DNA of 64,000 nucleotides, from NCBI GenBank assembly GCA_019009955.1, contig CM032230.1:104692001-104756000 (forward strand), in the 5' to 3' direction. Position numbers and translations under genes: made by a program. The notes beneath the pieces are model-generated. The model saw only the letters and a list, made by a program, of their open reading frames with translations. It was not told the origin of the DNA and made no database searches. Source of the DNA: Riptortus pedestris. Taxonomy: Eukaryota > Arthropoda > Insecta > Hemiptera > Alydidae. This document shows positions 37,262 to 49,689 of this stretch, in pieces (the first letter of the stretch is position 1; the number at the start of each line of letters is the position of its first letter).

Positions 37262-40200
37262 CTAGGCTTTACAGCAGTAGTTCCAGTATTTGAATATACA
37301 ACACCTCTTTGATACGGGACAGCAGTATGAAGAAAAACAGCAGAACATTCCTTCATTACACAGTAGGATACCACACTGCCCTGGCATAAAACAAAATTAT
37401 TGAATAAAACGTCTAAACAAATATCAAGTGAAATAAATTAATTGTAATAGAATCTTATAAGCTATTGCTACTTTTTTTTTAAAATAATGTAGCAGTTTTA
37501 TATTTTATTTATTTAACATGAGATGTCTACTTAGCAATACTCTGTGCACATTCTATCGTGCCAATACCAGCACATCTCTGGATTACCATGTATTTATTTT
37601 AATGACCATTCTTCTGGCGGCTGGAGTAAATTAAAACTTCTTGACATCATTCACTAAACAAAACTTAGAATCGCTACAGAGGTTTCAGATCAAATTTTAC
37701 AGACAGTTCATGTGCAGAAGTTCAAGAGCCCCCACCCACTGGAGTATAGATGGCAAATGCTGCCTTTTAAAGTTCCCACTCAAAGGTGGCATATGCCTTT
37801 AATGAAATAATTTTAAATTTTCTACAGCAGAACTAAATTTATTTAATTTAATAGGAGTATTAGGTAGTTTGTGCTGTCTACGTCAGTTTTTTTTTCAATT
37901 TCTAATTTCTGCAAATCTTCAATCCTTCCTTTGCTTTTCTCAATTTTCACTTTAAGCTACTATATTACTTAACATTAAATTGCCCGCTTAATTGTATAGT
38001 CTTTTTTTTGTAAATTTGTAGACAAAAGTATATATAGATATTATATATAACTTTAAATGTTAAGTTGTGTGCAAAATTCTTATTTTAAGCAGCCCCACTT
38101 TTTCCCCCTCAGTTTAATATCCTGGAAACGAATGAGTATATTTATATAATTAATACCTAGGATCTCTGAAGAGAGGGACTGCCTAACTCAAGGAAAGAAA
38201 ACGAAAATGGAATCTTGACCACCTAGGCACAAATAACTCTCGCGAGTTCGGTGCCTATTTATAATAAAATAAATAAATAAATAATTCACTCAACTTGTAC
38301 GTCCCATCTTCTTATACTACGTACAGTGGATTGGGTTATTTACTATAATTATTTTACATAAAATACGAAATACGAGTTTTCATACAAAAATGAGAGTTCA
38401 AACAAAATAAATTACATCTACTCAACATAAAATAAATGAATGATAAAGAAAATTAAATATAAAGGGTATATGATGTTTTTATCGAGTTCAATAAAGGAAG
38501 AGATTTTTTTTTTTATTGTTTACTAAATTTAGCTTCATAATTTATTTTTACCCCAATAAATGTCATACAATTATTTAAAAAAATTACGTCCTTTGCAAGG
38601 GACGAATTATGTCCCCTAATCATTGTTGTTCTCATAAATTTTTTTCTTCGTCTTTCCAACTGTTTACAGTAAAATATTACATATTTTGACGTCTGTTCCG
38701 TTTGTCCGTCACATTTGCACTTGACTTTCCCAATAATTTTATAAACCATTGTAAATACCATCTCGTTGGTCCATGTCCTGTGAGGTGTTGAGTTATTCTA
38801 TTATTAATTACTTTCAATATTTTTCTTTGATCTACGGCTCCCTTTGTGGTGCTATTAGCTTAAGCTCGTAGGGTAAAGCCAGTCGTATAAAAATCTCTGA
38901 AATTAAGCTACCGAAATTGTTGGGGCTTAAAACAGAGCTTCATGCTTGTGGAGCTAATAGCAATATTGTGTAATTAATATAGCAGTGGCGGAAATGCTTC
39001 TGGTGCCCATTATATTATATAATTCTATCAAATAAAATAATGAAGGAGCAGATCCTTAAATGGGAAGTAATTCTTGTTGCGATCTGGCTGCGGCGATAAG
39101 CAGTGGAAGCTATAATATATGAAAAATCCTACAACCAAACCACTAACAAGAATTTAGGAAGGGCCACCAACAATCGACTCAAGTCAAAATTCAAATATAT
39201 AAACTTATTTATAATTAAAATATTCTCCAATAATATATCAATGATTAAAATGAAAAGACACCTTTGAAAATATAATAGGGACACTTAATTATACTTAGTC
39301 TATATAACAATAGAAACACTTAGCTGTTTAATAGAAGTGCTGACAGCCGTGAGAGATAGAACAGGCTAGGCAGGCAGGAACAAGCTGAAGGATTAACTCT
39401 CGTTCGTGAACCAGGGTCTCCCCTCCAGAGGATGCCGAATATGACTGATCTTAATCCGTCGTGTCGGGGTCCTTATATAGGGCTAATCCGGGAGTGAACT
39501 TTGAACTGCCGATCGAAATACGCTCAAAAAGTGCATTTAATGTGAATTAATTATCGAAATTCATCCGTATTACTACTTAGTGTACCGACGTTAAGAGCTG
39601 TGAATGTTATTATCAAAATCCATCGGCGTTATCTATGAAAATGCTAGAGCACATGGTGACTTCACTCTAAATTGGATATAATTCTTATTTAAAGGTAAAA
39701 ACAATACATTTAAGCATTCATACATAATAATCTTAATGTGCTCTGTGCTGGGAATACTCAGAATATAAAATATATGGCCATTTATAATGGGCTTATGTAA
39801 TGCAATGTCAATTTCATTACATTCTTAAACTATTTTCTGATGTAAACAAGTCTCATTATTTATGAAATGCGTTATTTAAAAATAAACTTAAAATTAAATA
39901 TGGAGCGTCTTAATCATATTGCACTGTATATCCTAATTTCAGAAATCATACATTTTCGCGTTGGTTTCTTCAGGTAATTTAATCTAAATATTCTTTGCCT
40001 GTCATCGATTTGTGAATGAAAATAGGTATCCTCAGTCAGTATTTTTTTTATTTGCCTTTGCATATTACTTTTACATTATGTTTTTCAATATTATGTCCGC
40101 TTTGACTTTTGTGGGATTTTGCAAAATTTCATTAGCGAGAATTTGGAAGCATGATGATATTTTGCTGATTCAAGCATCATTTTAAATTCTCAATCAGTCT

Positions 40201-40321
40201 ATTCTGTTTGAAGATTGATTTCGTACTTACTCTTCGCATTACCCAACGTTGAATCTGGTATTGCCAATCGTAGGAAGAGCAATAGAAACGCTGACACAAT
40301 CATTGTATGCTTGAACTTCAT
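37262..40321 (-). CDS. Secreted cysteine-rich peptide G, two exons
   Basis: On the minus strand, exon 1 is 40321-40231 and exon 2 is 37380-37262 (donor gtaagtac, acceptor tatgccag, phase 1), giving 69 residues. Residues 1-20 or so are a signal peptide (MKFKHTMIVSAFLLLFLRLA). Cysteines are at 33, 38, 44-45, 50-51, 57-58 and 66-67: C-x4-C-x5-CC-x4-CC-x5-CC-x7-CC, with a proline after the second CC pair (CCPVSKRCC) as in D and F. The protein stops two residues after the last CC; no third exon is needed. Exon 2 is 119 nt, the same as in gene F. The 2.85 kb intron holds a non-LTR relic and a possible LTR. An AATAAA follows the stop almost directly (minus strand, 37257-37252). Function unknown. Confidence 0.75.
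38600..38850 (-). pseudogene. Non-LTR retrotransposon C-terminal relic with frameshift
   Basis: The minus strand reads RITQHLTGHGPTRWYLQWF, then after a frameshift near 38720 VKCKCDGQTEQTSKYVIFYC and KQLERRRKKF. This matches the post-RNase-H C-C-H-C region of I/Jockey/R1-like retrotransposons. It sits in intron 1 of peptide gene G. Confidence 0.5.
39165..39820 (-). mobile_element. Possible solo LTR
   Basis: Minus strand carries a GC-richer core with a TATA box (gccctatataagga, about 39475) followed about 100 bases later by a polypyrimidine and AT-rich tail, and then, near 39180, gttggtggcccttccta, which could be a primer-binding-like segment. No paired LTR or internal coding region was found. 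It lies in intron 1 of peptide gene G. Confidence 0.3.
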
Positions 40322-40689
40322 GTTGTTGCGACTTCGTTCCTGTTGCGCCTACTAATAAATAACTTTTCTTATCGTTCTTATTCTAATCCATTGACAGTTA
40401 TTATTTACTGCACTTCACTTTCTTTACTTTATGGACCGGGATAATGTTGACATTACGGTTTTATTGACAAGGAAATGACTCTTTGATTGACTGCCGACAA
40501 ACTGCTTATGCGAACTCGATGCAACCGCTTGAATGTGAATTTTCAATTGGTTTAAAAATGGGGTTTTAATTTAGAGTAATCTGGGTTCTATGCGGAAGTT
40601 GCCCAGAATACCTAAAATGAATATTCAAAAAACTATAAATAAACAAAGATTTTGTCGCACAACCTAAAGAAGAAAGCCAAGTTGCCTAA

Positions 40690-41270
40690 AGTCCGTCGCG
40701 CAGGGGCTGCGTAAACTAAGCAGATTTCCCACGTAAAGTTATACAATAGAGAAATCTCCATACGAGTGCAGAACAGCTAAGGAAACGGCCGGACTAGCTT
40801 TTGGCGGGAAACTCACTCGGCCGTTATCCACCCAGATTTAATAAAAATGAAAATATCTCGGTTAATATACAAAATAGAGAATAAATAAATAATAATATTT
40901 ATAGTAAATTTAATTTGCAATAATATTTATTCTATACAATTTTTCGATCCAACGTATAGTAACGGAGATATTTCGAATTTTCGAAAATCCTCCACACTAA
41001 TTCCCCACTTATCCGATTTCAGCCGTTAACGAACTTGATTTTTCTTTTTACATAAAACGACTAAATATCGAGCTTGGTAACGATCAAACAAAAATTGCGA
41101 CCGCTAGAGCAGAGACAAATATATATATATATATATACACACACAGTTTTGAACGGACCTCATTTTCATCATCTACTAGGTAGGATCGATGGACATTTGA
41201 AGGAAACTTTCGAAAATTCCGTCATGAGTACGACCTCAATAGCTGATTTCCCATAAGCGAAATCTGCTAA
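40690..41270 (+). repeat. Dispersed repeat family M, near full-length copy
   Basis: Left end agtccgtcgcgcaggggctg, right end gaaatctgctaa, with (TA)n at 41117-41140. Internal landmarks match 36283-36890 throughout. Confidence 0.72.
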
Positions 41271-41631
41271 TACTTGCCTTCGAGTAATAGGCACTCTAGA
41301 AAAGAAGTGTTACTTAAACACCCCATGCACAGGATACACTAGACTAACACATTCATATCTAATGAGCAGGGAAGATGAGTTTATATGTCGGTACTGTGTT
41401 GACAATAACTTTAACTGACTGCACACAAGTAATAACGTACTAATGGCCTAGAAATTAGTTAGCATTATGTAAAATTATATTTATAGTAAGCAATGTATTT
41501 GTAGATCAAAAGAATTACGTCTTTATAGTTGTTTTTTTTCTTTCTCTTTGTAAAAGTACAAACATTTTGTATTTAATGCAATGATAAATAAATGTTGTTA
41601 TGTATTTGTTTTTTTTTATTATCTTTGTGGT

Positions 41632-41822
41632 CGGCAGAAGTCGGCCATATGCGGGACTTCCAGCCGAAAGCTAGTTCGGCCGTTTCCGTAACTGATCTTC
41701 CCTCGTGAATTGGTTTAGAGATTCGTTACTACTACTGTTGTTAGTAAGCAGATTTCTCTATTGTAAAACATCACGTGGGAAATCTGCTTAGTTTACGCAG
41801 CCTCTGCGTGACGGACTTACTC
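41632..41822 (-). repeat. Family M terminal fragment
   Basis: Minus orientation: gaaagctagttcggccgttt, gatttctctattgtaaaac and acgcagcctctgcgtgacgg. Only the left third of the element remains. Confidence 0.58.
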
Positions 41823-42310
41823 ATACTTTTTTTTCTGGCTTGAGTGATGTTTATCCTTTGTCTGTTCTCCTCTTTTGAGTCATCAAAACCTCCCTTCTTG
41901 AGGGGAGCGATACATTTGACATTTTTATAACTCGTTCTTGAGTTCGTTTGTTTTACTAAAGTGAAGGCAAAATGAAAACTAATGCTAAAAAGAGACCGAA
42001 ACTCCAGTCTTTAAACTGTATGTGACATCAACTATTTTCTATAACTTACTCTTGAGAATCTTTATAGTTCTTAGTAAGATTACTTACTCCTGAAATGCTT
42101 TCAGAATATTTTTCTAGGGAACCATTGGGTTGTGAAAAATAACTCTTAAATGTTTTAAAAAGTCATATTATTTGTACATTTTAGATATTTGCTATTTAAT
42201 CTTAAATAGTGTGACATTTTAGTTACAAAATAAGAAATAAAGTGCAGATACTAGAAAAATCTTCATTCGGCTTTATGTATGCTCAAATACAATAAGAGTT
42301 TCGTATGGGC

Positions 42311-44339
42311 TTATGAGGTGCTGGTGATGGGAACAGGCCTCAAAGGTAAGAATCTGGAAATTAAATCATTGAATTAGGGGTGACTTTGAAATTTGAAATG
42401 AAATTCATAATACTATTGCAATCATATTGCTTACATTTTGTCGTCAAAGCAGCAAAAATTTGAGCAGCATCTATACTTGTTTGGACAGCAGGCTATAGGC
42501 GAGCAGCATCTGTGGCCGTCATTGCAGATGGAAGGTCCACAGACTCTATCTGTAATGAAAAATATATATTAACTAAATTATACAGATTTGTGAGTAGTTC
42601 AATGGTATCATGCTAGACACGTGTCTGGGTGACTATCTGAAACTCTGAAGTCGTACACTATGTTTTCAGTTATTGTGACAGTAACGGCTTTATTTCCGCT
42701 CGTTTCACTGATGTCTGCTCAGCATTTCGAGCCGATTGATGAGCTGCTCGAATAAAGAACTTAAGAATCTCGGGGTTTGGGCTGGCTGGTGGAGGTCCAT
42801 CATTATCGGGAGGAAAAAAAAGTTTAAAAACACCTCCACACTCAGTGTCTCGCCGGAGATGTCGGATCAATAGGGACCAGCTCTAGAAGACTGAAGATGG
42901 GATTGTTCGCCCCGAAAGTACTTATATTTAATAAATGAAGCATTAAGACTAGAGGTGTTTTTGACCTTTTTATCCTTCCGTTGTTTAAGAATATTGGTTT
43001 AGAACGTCATGGTACAAGATTATTTCTATATGTCCATCCAGATTTAAAACTAAAGGAACTAAGATATACTAGTTCTAAATTATTTTATTCCGAGGGAGCT
43101 TTCCGATCACCTCTACTGTTTCGTGAAAGTAATTTTATTACAATAGAATGAGAGTACATTTTCAATATTTACTGTAGTTTCTTAAATCCGCATTAGCGGC
43201 TACTTTACCATTTAGTTTTTCCTTAAAACCCAAGTCCATAAATCCTCAAAAGTGTCTGCTGTATGATCAAGAAGCTGAAGAAAAAATATGCCGCATATTT
43301 CTAAAATACTCAGCATATTTTTATTCGGTCTCAATTTCTGAAAGAGCTTTCTGAGTTCCTGAACCTGATTCAGTAAATATGCTTCATAGTTTATATGTGT
43401 GTACATTTGCATAGCAATGATACATTATGTTTTAATTTGATGTTATTGTTGAAAGTCCCACTAAAGATTATTATTATTTATTAATGTCCACTTTCTGCTA
43501 CTGAGGCTAATTAGGACGGATTATCTACAAGTTACCACGCTTTTCTAGGCAGGGTGGGACTAAAGATTTTTTATTTAATGAGCTCGTCACTTAATAAATT
43601 CCTATTTGCTCAGGTGGGAATCGAACTCTCCATTCTAGGTTTATCATGTGAGATTAAGGGCAACGCTTTTACTCACATTACTAACCTGTTCCCTGAAATA
43701 GACTTTATATATACCCTCAAGATTGACAAAAAAAAACATATCTATGGAATACGGCTTTTCATGGGCTCAGATATCAGTTGATTTATAATAATTTGCTTAA
43801 TAAGCGCCAGATGCTGTCATACTGCTGGATTTTAGTGGAACATGGAGACATATGAAACATCGTGCCGTGATTCTTGAACAGACGTGTCGTCAAAACCAAA
43901 AAAACGCTAATTTATTTATTCTAGTAGCCCCTTATTTACGTTCCTAAGCTTAATAGAAGGTATTTAAGTCTGTCAAGGAACACTTGTCTTATCACATTGA
44001 CCCATTAAAGATTATGGAATTGGTTAGTCTAAAACTTTTAACTTACATGAACTTGTGATTTCATCGCTGTACCCGTGTGCAAGATCTGTCATTCAATAAG
44101 AATGCAGTAGCTGAGTATTAACATTGTTTTCTCTTTTAGAACAATATTTAACTTATAACTGCTGCATTCTTTAACTATTTTGCAACTTTTGTCTACTCAC
44201 TACTCATGGAAACTGCTTAATAGAATGTTGTTTTTTTTTACTTACCACCAAGTTCTGTCTTTGGTACCTCTTCACTTGCGACCGAAAGCACTATCAAAAA
44301 TAGCCCCAGAACCCCTCCAAGCAATACGGTTTTCCTCAT
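42311..44339 (-). CDS. Secreted cysteine-rich peptide D, three exons
   Basis: Minus-strand exons 44339-44246, 42549-42435 and 42353-42311 (donors gtaagt and gtaagc; phases 1 and 2) give 83 residues. An in-frame ATG three codons upstream (44348) is possible, but starting at 44339 gives a 94-nt exon 1, identical in length to A and B. Signal peptide is residues 1-22. The mature part reads GDRVC at the junction (compare GDRC in A and B). Cysteines are at 35, 40, 46-47, 52-53, 59-60 and 64-65: C-x4-C-x5-CC-x4-CC-x5-CC-x3-CC. The third exon is 43 nt, as in A, and encodes a tail ending RPVPITSTS. Intron 1 contains a Penelope-like tail and a SINE. Secreted product of unknown function. Confidence 0.8.
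42885..42960 (+). repeat. Possible Penelope-like 3' tail in intron 1 of gene D
   Basis: agactgaagatgggattgtt followed by cgccccgaaagtacttatat, a Penelope-tail-like arrangement. The adjoining open stretch on the minus strand (42670-42870) is not recognised. Confidence 0.33.
43469..43693 (-). mobile_element. tRNA-derived SINE, copy 3
   Basis: Minus-strand copy in intron 1 of peptide gene D. It has the B-box-like gagttcgattcccacc and the tRNA-unrelated body, more diverged than copies 2 and 4. No clear target-site duplication. Confidence 0.7.
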
Positions 44340-44391
44340 GGTGTACATGTCTGTTATCTTCTGGATTGTAAAATATAATTTTTCCACAATA

Positions 44392-44402
44392 TCTTTATAT
44401 TA
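44392..44402 (-). promoter_or_regulatory. TATA-like box of peptide gene D
   Basis: Reading the minus strand, cataatataaagat lies about 55-60 bases upstream of the ATG at 44339, a normal distance for a short leader. Confidence 0.42.
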
Positions 44403-44404
44403 TG

Positions 44405-46065
44405 TAGTGTTATCTTAAACCCATAAAGATTTTGTAGTAACCCCTTCCTGCTAATGAGTCAATAAAATATCCCACCTAATTCTTTTGAATTTTTCATTCA
44501 TATGACATCACTAGCATTGTTATGGGCTATAATTATAAAAGTTACTTCATATTATGTCACTTATGCAGCTAGTTTTATCAAACTCTAATACCCAATAAAA
44601 AGTGTATTAACGCGACCCTCTTAAAGTTATAATAACTGAAATACACATAATTTTCTTCAGAAATAAAGAATAGTTTGTTCCAACAATGTTTCTAACGTCA
44701 TCAAATATAATTAATAGAACAATAATATCCTAAATAAATAAAGCTAGGTTTGTCCAAATTATTCTGCATGTACTCCGGTACAGTTGCTGCGGTATTAACT
44801 TATTTATTTTTAATGTCTGGGTATTTTATTATTTTATACTTATAATTCCCAAGTAAACAGAAGTATTTCACACATTATGATTTTATTTATATTTGGATTA
44901 ATCTAAATTTATATTTAATGAATATGAACTACAAACAGAGATGTTTCAATATCCTTCACATAAATTTATTTTTTCAGAATATTTATTCCATTAAAAAATT
45001 TGTTAACACGAACATACTCAACGCACGTAAGGGAGTGCGTTCTGGAGAATGAAAATAATTTGACCTCTTTTATGGTCCATTTAATGTATTTTAGTAACTC
45101 ATTTAATTGGGCTAACTCCATTTTGCAATGTTTAATTGAAATTAATAAGTGATAATTTATCCATTTTAATAGTTTCGTGTGTATAATCCAATCGTAACTA
45201 TAAACCAATATACAGTGACATTAAGTTTTACGCATAAATAATTTTATTAGCTCTATATCGTCATGCGAGCTACGTTAATATTACTAATTTAATATATTCT
45301 GCATAATTATAGTGATTCACTGAAAGCTCACATTCTCAAATGCCTTTTTAATGAATACCATTATTATTTACATTTGTTAAAATATATATGTTGGAGAAAA
45401 TTTGTTGTTGTACAGTATTAGTCTTTAATTCATAAAAATGACATTACGTCAAAATAAAAAATAAAATAAAGCAACCACAAGCCTTCAATTGTCTTCGAGC
45501 CACCCATACCTGGATACGGACAACTTTCGTCCACCTCAAGACATTTTAACCATAGGGCCATTCAGTTTTTATGATGCCTATACATTTATTGAAAACTGAA
45601 AACATCTGGTCATTTATAAATTGTTCTTATTGCTGAAGTGGGACATATCGGGGGGATTCCCGAATGTTACTGGTTAGTAATTAATAATGAATTATTTCTA
45701 ATCCATGGAACCTCAGAATGATGATTCATTTAAAAAAAAATAAGAAAAAGTCCCAGCCGGGTACTATGGTATATGATATGTATTGCATATCACACAAGAG
45801 GAATGGAATAAACAATGGAAAATAAATAAAAATTAATAATTTAGAACCTAAAAAGAAATTAATTAAAATATAAAATTCTCAACTTAGCTGAGGGAGTGAA
45901 AAAAAAAAGCCTTAATTTTAAATAAATAATAAACCATGCCTTAAGCAATTGGGTTTAAATAATAATTTATGTTGGTATCAAATAGTTGGTAAATTAAATT
46001 ATTGCATTTAAAAAATACTTCCATTTCACTGTAAAACGTATTCAGATTGCATTACAAAAAGTATA
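44405..46065. other. No gene recognised
   Basis: AT-rich sequence upstream of gene D. No exon-like or repeat-like structure was identified. Confidence 0.5.
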
Positions 46066-46069
46066 GAAT

Positions 46070-46295
46070 AACATTTATATTAAAGTTTCATTAATATTGG
46101 TTCTATAAAAATTTTTCGATCCGACGAATATTAACGGAGATATTTCAAATTTTCGAAATCCACCCCTTCCCTCTAATCCCCCCTCCCACAGTTCCGGTTG
46201 AAGCCGTTAATGAACTTGATCTTTATTTTTATATAAAAAGTTTAAATATGGAGTTTAGTAAAGATCAAACCGAAATTGCGACCGCTGGATCGTAA

Positions 46296-46360
<65 letters not shown>

Positions 46361-46468
46361 GTTGTGGTCCTTATTTGAGTCATCTTCCAGGTAGGATCGA
46401 TGGACATTTGAGGGAATTTTACGAAAATCACGTCATGAGTAGAACCGCAATTGCTGATTTCCCTTAAG
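46070..46468 (+). repeat. Dispersed repeat family M, 5'-truncated copy
   Basis: From tttcgatccgacgaatatta to gctgatttcccttaag, with a (CA)n(TA)n tract at 46296-46354. It abuts a minus copy starting at 46513. Confidence 0.62.
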
Positions 46469-46512
46469 TAAGGAATAAGTACTATAAAATTATAAGTTAT
46501 TTCAGTAAAGAG

Positions 46513-46655
46513 TTTTAGCAGATTTCCCTCAAGGAAAATCAGCTATTGAGGACGACCTCAATGACCTAGTACGAACTCATGACGAGATTTTCGAAAATTT
46601 TCTTCAAATGTCCATCGATCCTACCCAGGAGATGAGAAAAATGAGGTCCGTTCAA

Positions 46656-46715
<60 letters not shown>

Positions 46716-47415
46716 CTGTTAACACTCTAGCGGTCACAATTTTTGTTTAATCGTTACCAAACTCGGTATTTAATCGTTTTATGTAAAAAGAAAGATCAAG
46801 TTCGTTAACGGCTGAAATCGGACCAGTGGGAGAGGGGGTTTAGAGGGGAGGATTTTCAAAAATTCGAAATATCCCTGTTAATATGCATCGGATCGAAATA
46901 TTGTATAGAACTAATCTTATTGCAAATTAAACTTACTATAAATATTGTTATATACATTTATTCTCTATCTTGAATAATAACCGAGATATTTGCACTTTTA
47001 TGAAGGTTGTGGTCGGGTATTGTTCGGATTAGTTCGGTCGTTTTCGTAACTTCTCGGCTCAGGTGGAAGCTTCTTCTAACCTTACCTGTCGTTTCTAACC
47101 TTACCTGTCGTTTCTAACCTTACCTTACCTTCCTTACTTTGTGTGATTTATGCAAATACGGTCTGTTCATCCGCCGCCACCCCTCCCCTTCTTTAATTCT
47201 TGTACTTTTGTAAATTAGAGTTATTAAAATATAAATTAATATTACAATTCCGACGGCGTTTCAGTTTGAAATTTATTAAAATTAACTGAAAGATTTCTTA
47301 TTACCGTTTGTATTTACTCATGGCGGGTTTGTATTACCAGTATGCAGATTTCTCTATTGTAAAACTTCAAATGAGAACTCTGCTTAGTTTACGAAGCGCC
47401 TGCGTGACGGACATT
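46513..47415 (-). repeat. Dispersed repeat family M, long minus copy
   Basis: From gcagatttccctcaaggaaa to cctgcgtgacggac, with (TA)n at 46661-46711. At about 0.9 kb it is longer than other copies because of added material around 47040-47340, including a short 20-bp tandem repeat. Confidence 0.65.
47080..47135 (+). repeat. Short tandem repeat, 20-bp unit, about 3 copies
   Basis: The unit cttacctgtcgtttctaac repeats within the expanded part of a family M copy. Confidence 0.6.
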
Positions 47416-47452
47416 TTTACTATTTAATTAGTGTCATTGAACCCTCTTATGA

Positions 47453-47456
<4 letters not shown>

Positions 47457-47502
<46 letters not shown>

Positions 47503-47503
47503 T
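47457..47503 (+). repeat. (TA)n microsatellite
   Basis: About 22 TA units shortly after the family M copy that ends at 47415. Confidence 0.9.
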
Positions 47504-48157
47504 AGGATAGGAATTGCTCTCCCTTTGGAGTTGATGCGGTGGCTTATGCAGGCAGCACTTAGCCCCACACTAGGAGAGATGTAATTTCGAAACCTCAATG
47601 GGAGCAGGAAATCAACAATTCTCTTTGTATCTTCTGAGCAATTTCTCGATTATGTAACTAATACGGTAAAGGAAATGGAGGAGATGTATTCATTACTACA
47701 GATATAGATACACGTTGCTCATTAACATCTCACCGGCTGTTATATAATTCATTAGGTTCCAACGAGATACTTGTGATGTTATGTGATCCTCCTGTGTAGA
47801 AAGAAAATAATTTAATTATGGCTGCCCACTCTCTTCGATAAGGAATATGTCATGTGAGATACAGTATATATTTCTTTATCAAGTGAAATAAAATACGACA
47901 ACACTAGAAAAAAAAGTCTAACTAAGCTAATTTCCGATGTGCTGGTATGACTCAATTGTCACTTCATATCACCATATATTCGCTATTTCTCTAGTAGTTA
48001 GAACCCTAAAAGAGGTTTTGGAAAGCACTCGGTATTTATAGTAGAATCAGGATCGACTATAAAGGGGAGTCTACTGTGGCTGAAAAATAAAAACACACAT
48101 AACTCGTTGCCATACCCATCAGTTGTCAAAATGTTGTACTCCTTTTGACGGGCTTGA

Positions 48158-48252
48158 AGATGGTGCCATCGCATCGATAGCACAGTGCCAGCTGTACTCG
48201 ATCAGCAGTAAGTGATGACGGTCTCCACCGACAGGTATGACAACAGTATCAT
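48158..48252 (+). repeat. Dispersed repeat P (Penelope-tail-like), copy 2
   Basis: gaagatggtgccatcgcatc, gccagctgtactcgatc and gtatgacaacagtatc match copy 1 at 2763-2862. Confidence 0.5.
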
Positions 48253-49045
48253 TTATATTGGTGGTTCTAACCCTTTATTTGAATTAAAATATAACTCACT
48301 TAAAAAAAAAACCTGGTAAAAATAGAATTAGTTGAACAATAATTATAAAAAATTTAAATTCCACCAACATTGTTTATATAAACTTTTACAGTTCAACTCA
48401 TAGCTACCGAGATAATTGTCCATTATTTTCCCTTCTAAACTCATCCCCCCTTTTACCCGCGTGGCCAATTTCAACCATCACCTGATATTGATCTTTAGTG
48501 ATTAATCGAACTATTGATAAAATAATCAATTTCCAATCAAGAACGTAAAAATCGTAATTGATAACGTCATCATACAATTTACTTGCAAGTGACTCATGTT
48601 GTAAATATCTGTTAAAAGCTTCATATTCAGTTTCCGCAGTTTTGTTATTTATATTAATTCGTTTGTTTTGTTTTTACTCAGTTTTACCTTTAACAAGTGT
48701 GAAATGTTGTCAGTTTATAAGTATAAACTATGCGCATATACATATAAAAAATTACGCATTCGGCTTACATAGAGTCGTGGGCTCGATTTCTGTGGGGTAA
48801 TAGGCATCTGTTTTGGTGTAAAAGAGTATTAACCTTTTAAATACTGCATATGCAAGATTTTGATTTTTTCTTTTCTTCACCAAAACTTACAATAAATATT
48901 ATGTGTACTGCGAAAACCACTTCCTCCTATATGCACCACGCTTAAAAAATACTTTGAATGGAATTATTACAAGTAAATGAATGCCTGCATCCTATGATGG
49001 TGATCAGCGTGTGATAAGATTTTAACAAAATAATAATAAGCTTAA

Positions 49046-49272
49046 GGGGCTCAGGTTAGCCAGGTGAGTTAAAGCGTTGGCCTTAAACTCACATGGTAAA
49101 TTTAGAGTGGCGAGTTCGATTCCCGCCTGGGTAGTAGAAATTTTTTTAGTGACGGAATTCATTAAATAAAATCCTTAGTCCCATCCTGGCTAGAAAAGAG
49201 TGGTCGCCTGTAGATAATCCGCCCCAATTAGCCTTAGTTGCAAAAAGTGGGCGTTAATTAATAACTTATATA

Positions 49273-49301
<29 letters not shown>
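49046..49301 (+). mobile_element. tRNA-derived SINE, copy 4, with (TA)n tail and target-site duplication
   Basis: Begins ggggctcaggttagccaggt (A box region), has gagttcgattcccgcctggg (B box) about 45 bases on, a 150-base tRNA-unrelated body, and a (TA)n tail. It is bounded by identical 11-base direct repeats taataagctta at 49034-49044 and 49303-49313, the expected signature of target-primed insertion. Confidence 0.82.
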
Positions 49302-49304
<3 letters not shown>

Positions 49305-49689
49305 ATAAGCTTAGATACATTCAATTGATATTATGAACGTTCCAAAAAAAAACCTTTGATTCCATTATCGATTATAACAATTCTACCCCTGATCAAAACA
49401 TATCCACAAGTTTACGTATCAAGAAGTTAAACCTTATGTAAAAAGGTTCTTTGACTGACAGATCCCAAAGCCGTAATTAAATTACGATGAGTTGAGCCCT
49501 CAGAAGATCTAATATTTCCCTGTCAGTCGATTCTGCTGCTTCTCTGGAGATCCTTTTCACAGCCCTTTAACATGTTCAATTCAATTCGGTCGCTTTGTTT
49601 TGTTTCCAGACAATTCCAGCCCTCAAATAAGCGTCCTTTGTCGGTAGAATGGCGATCAGTATTTCAAGTAGCCAGCGGTTTTCTCTCGT

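Noticed and set aside
47080..47135. ctaaccttacc repeats resembling telomeric DNA
   Set aside because: The 20-bp unit is not a known telomere repeat and has only about three copies inside a dispersed element.
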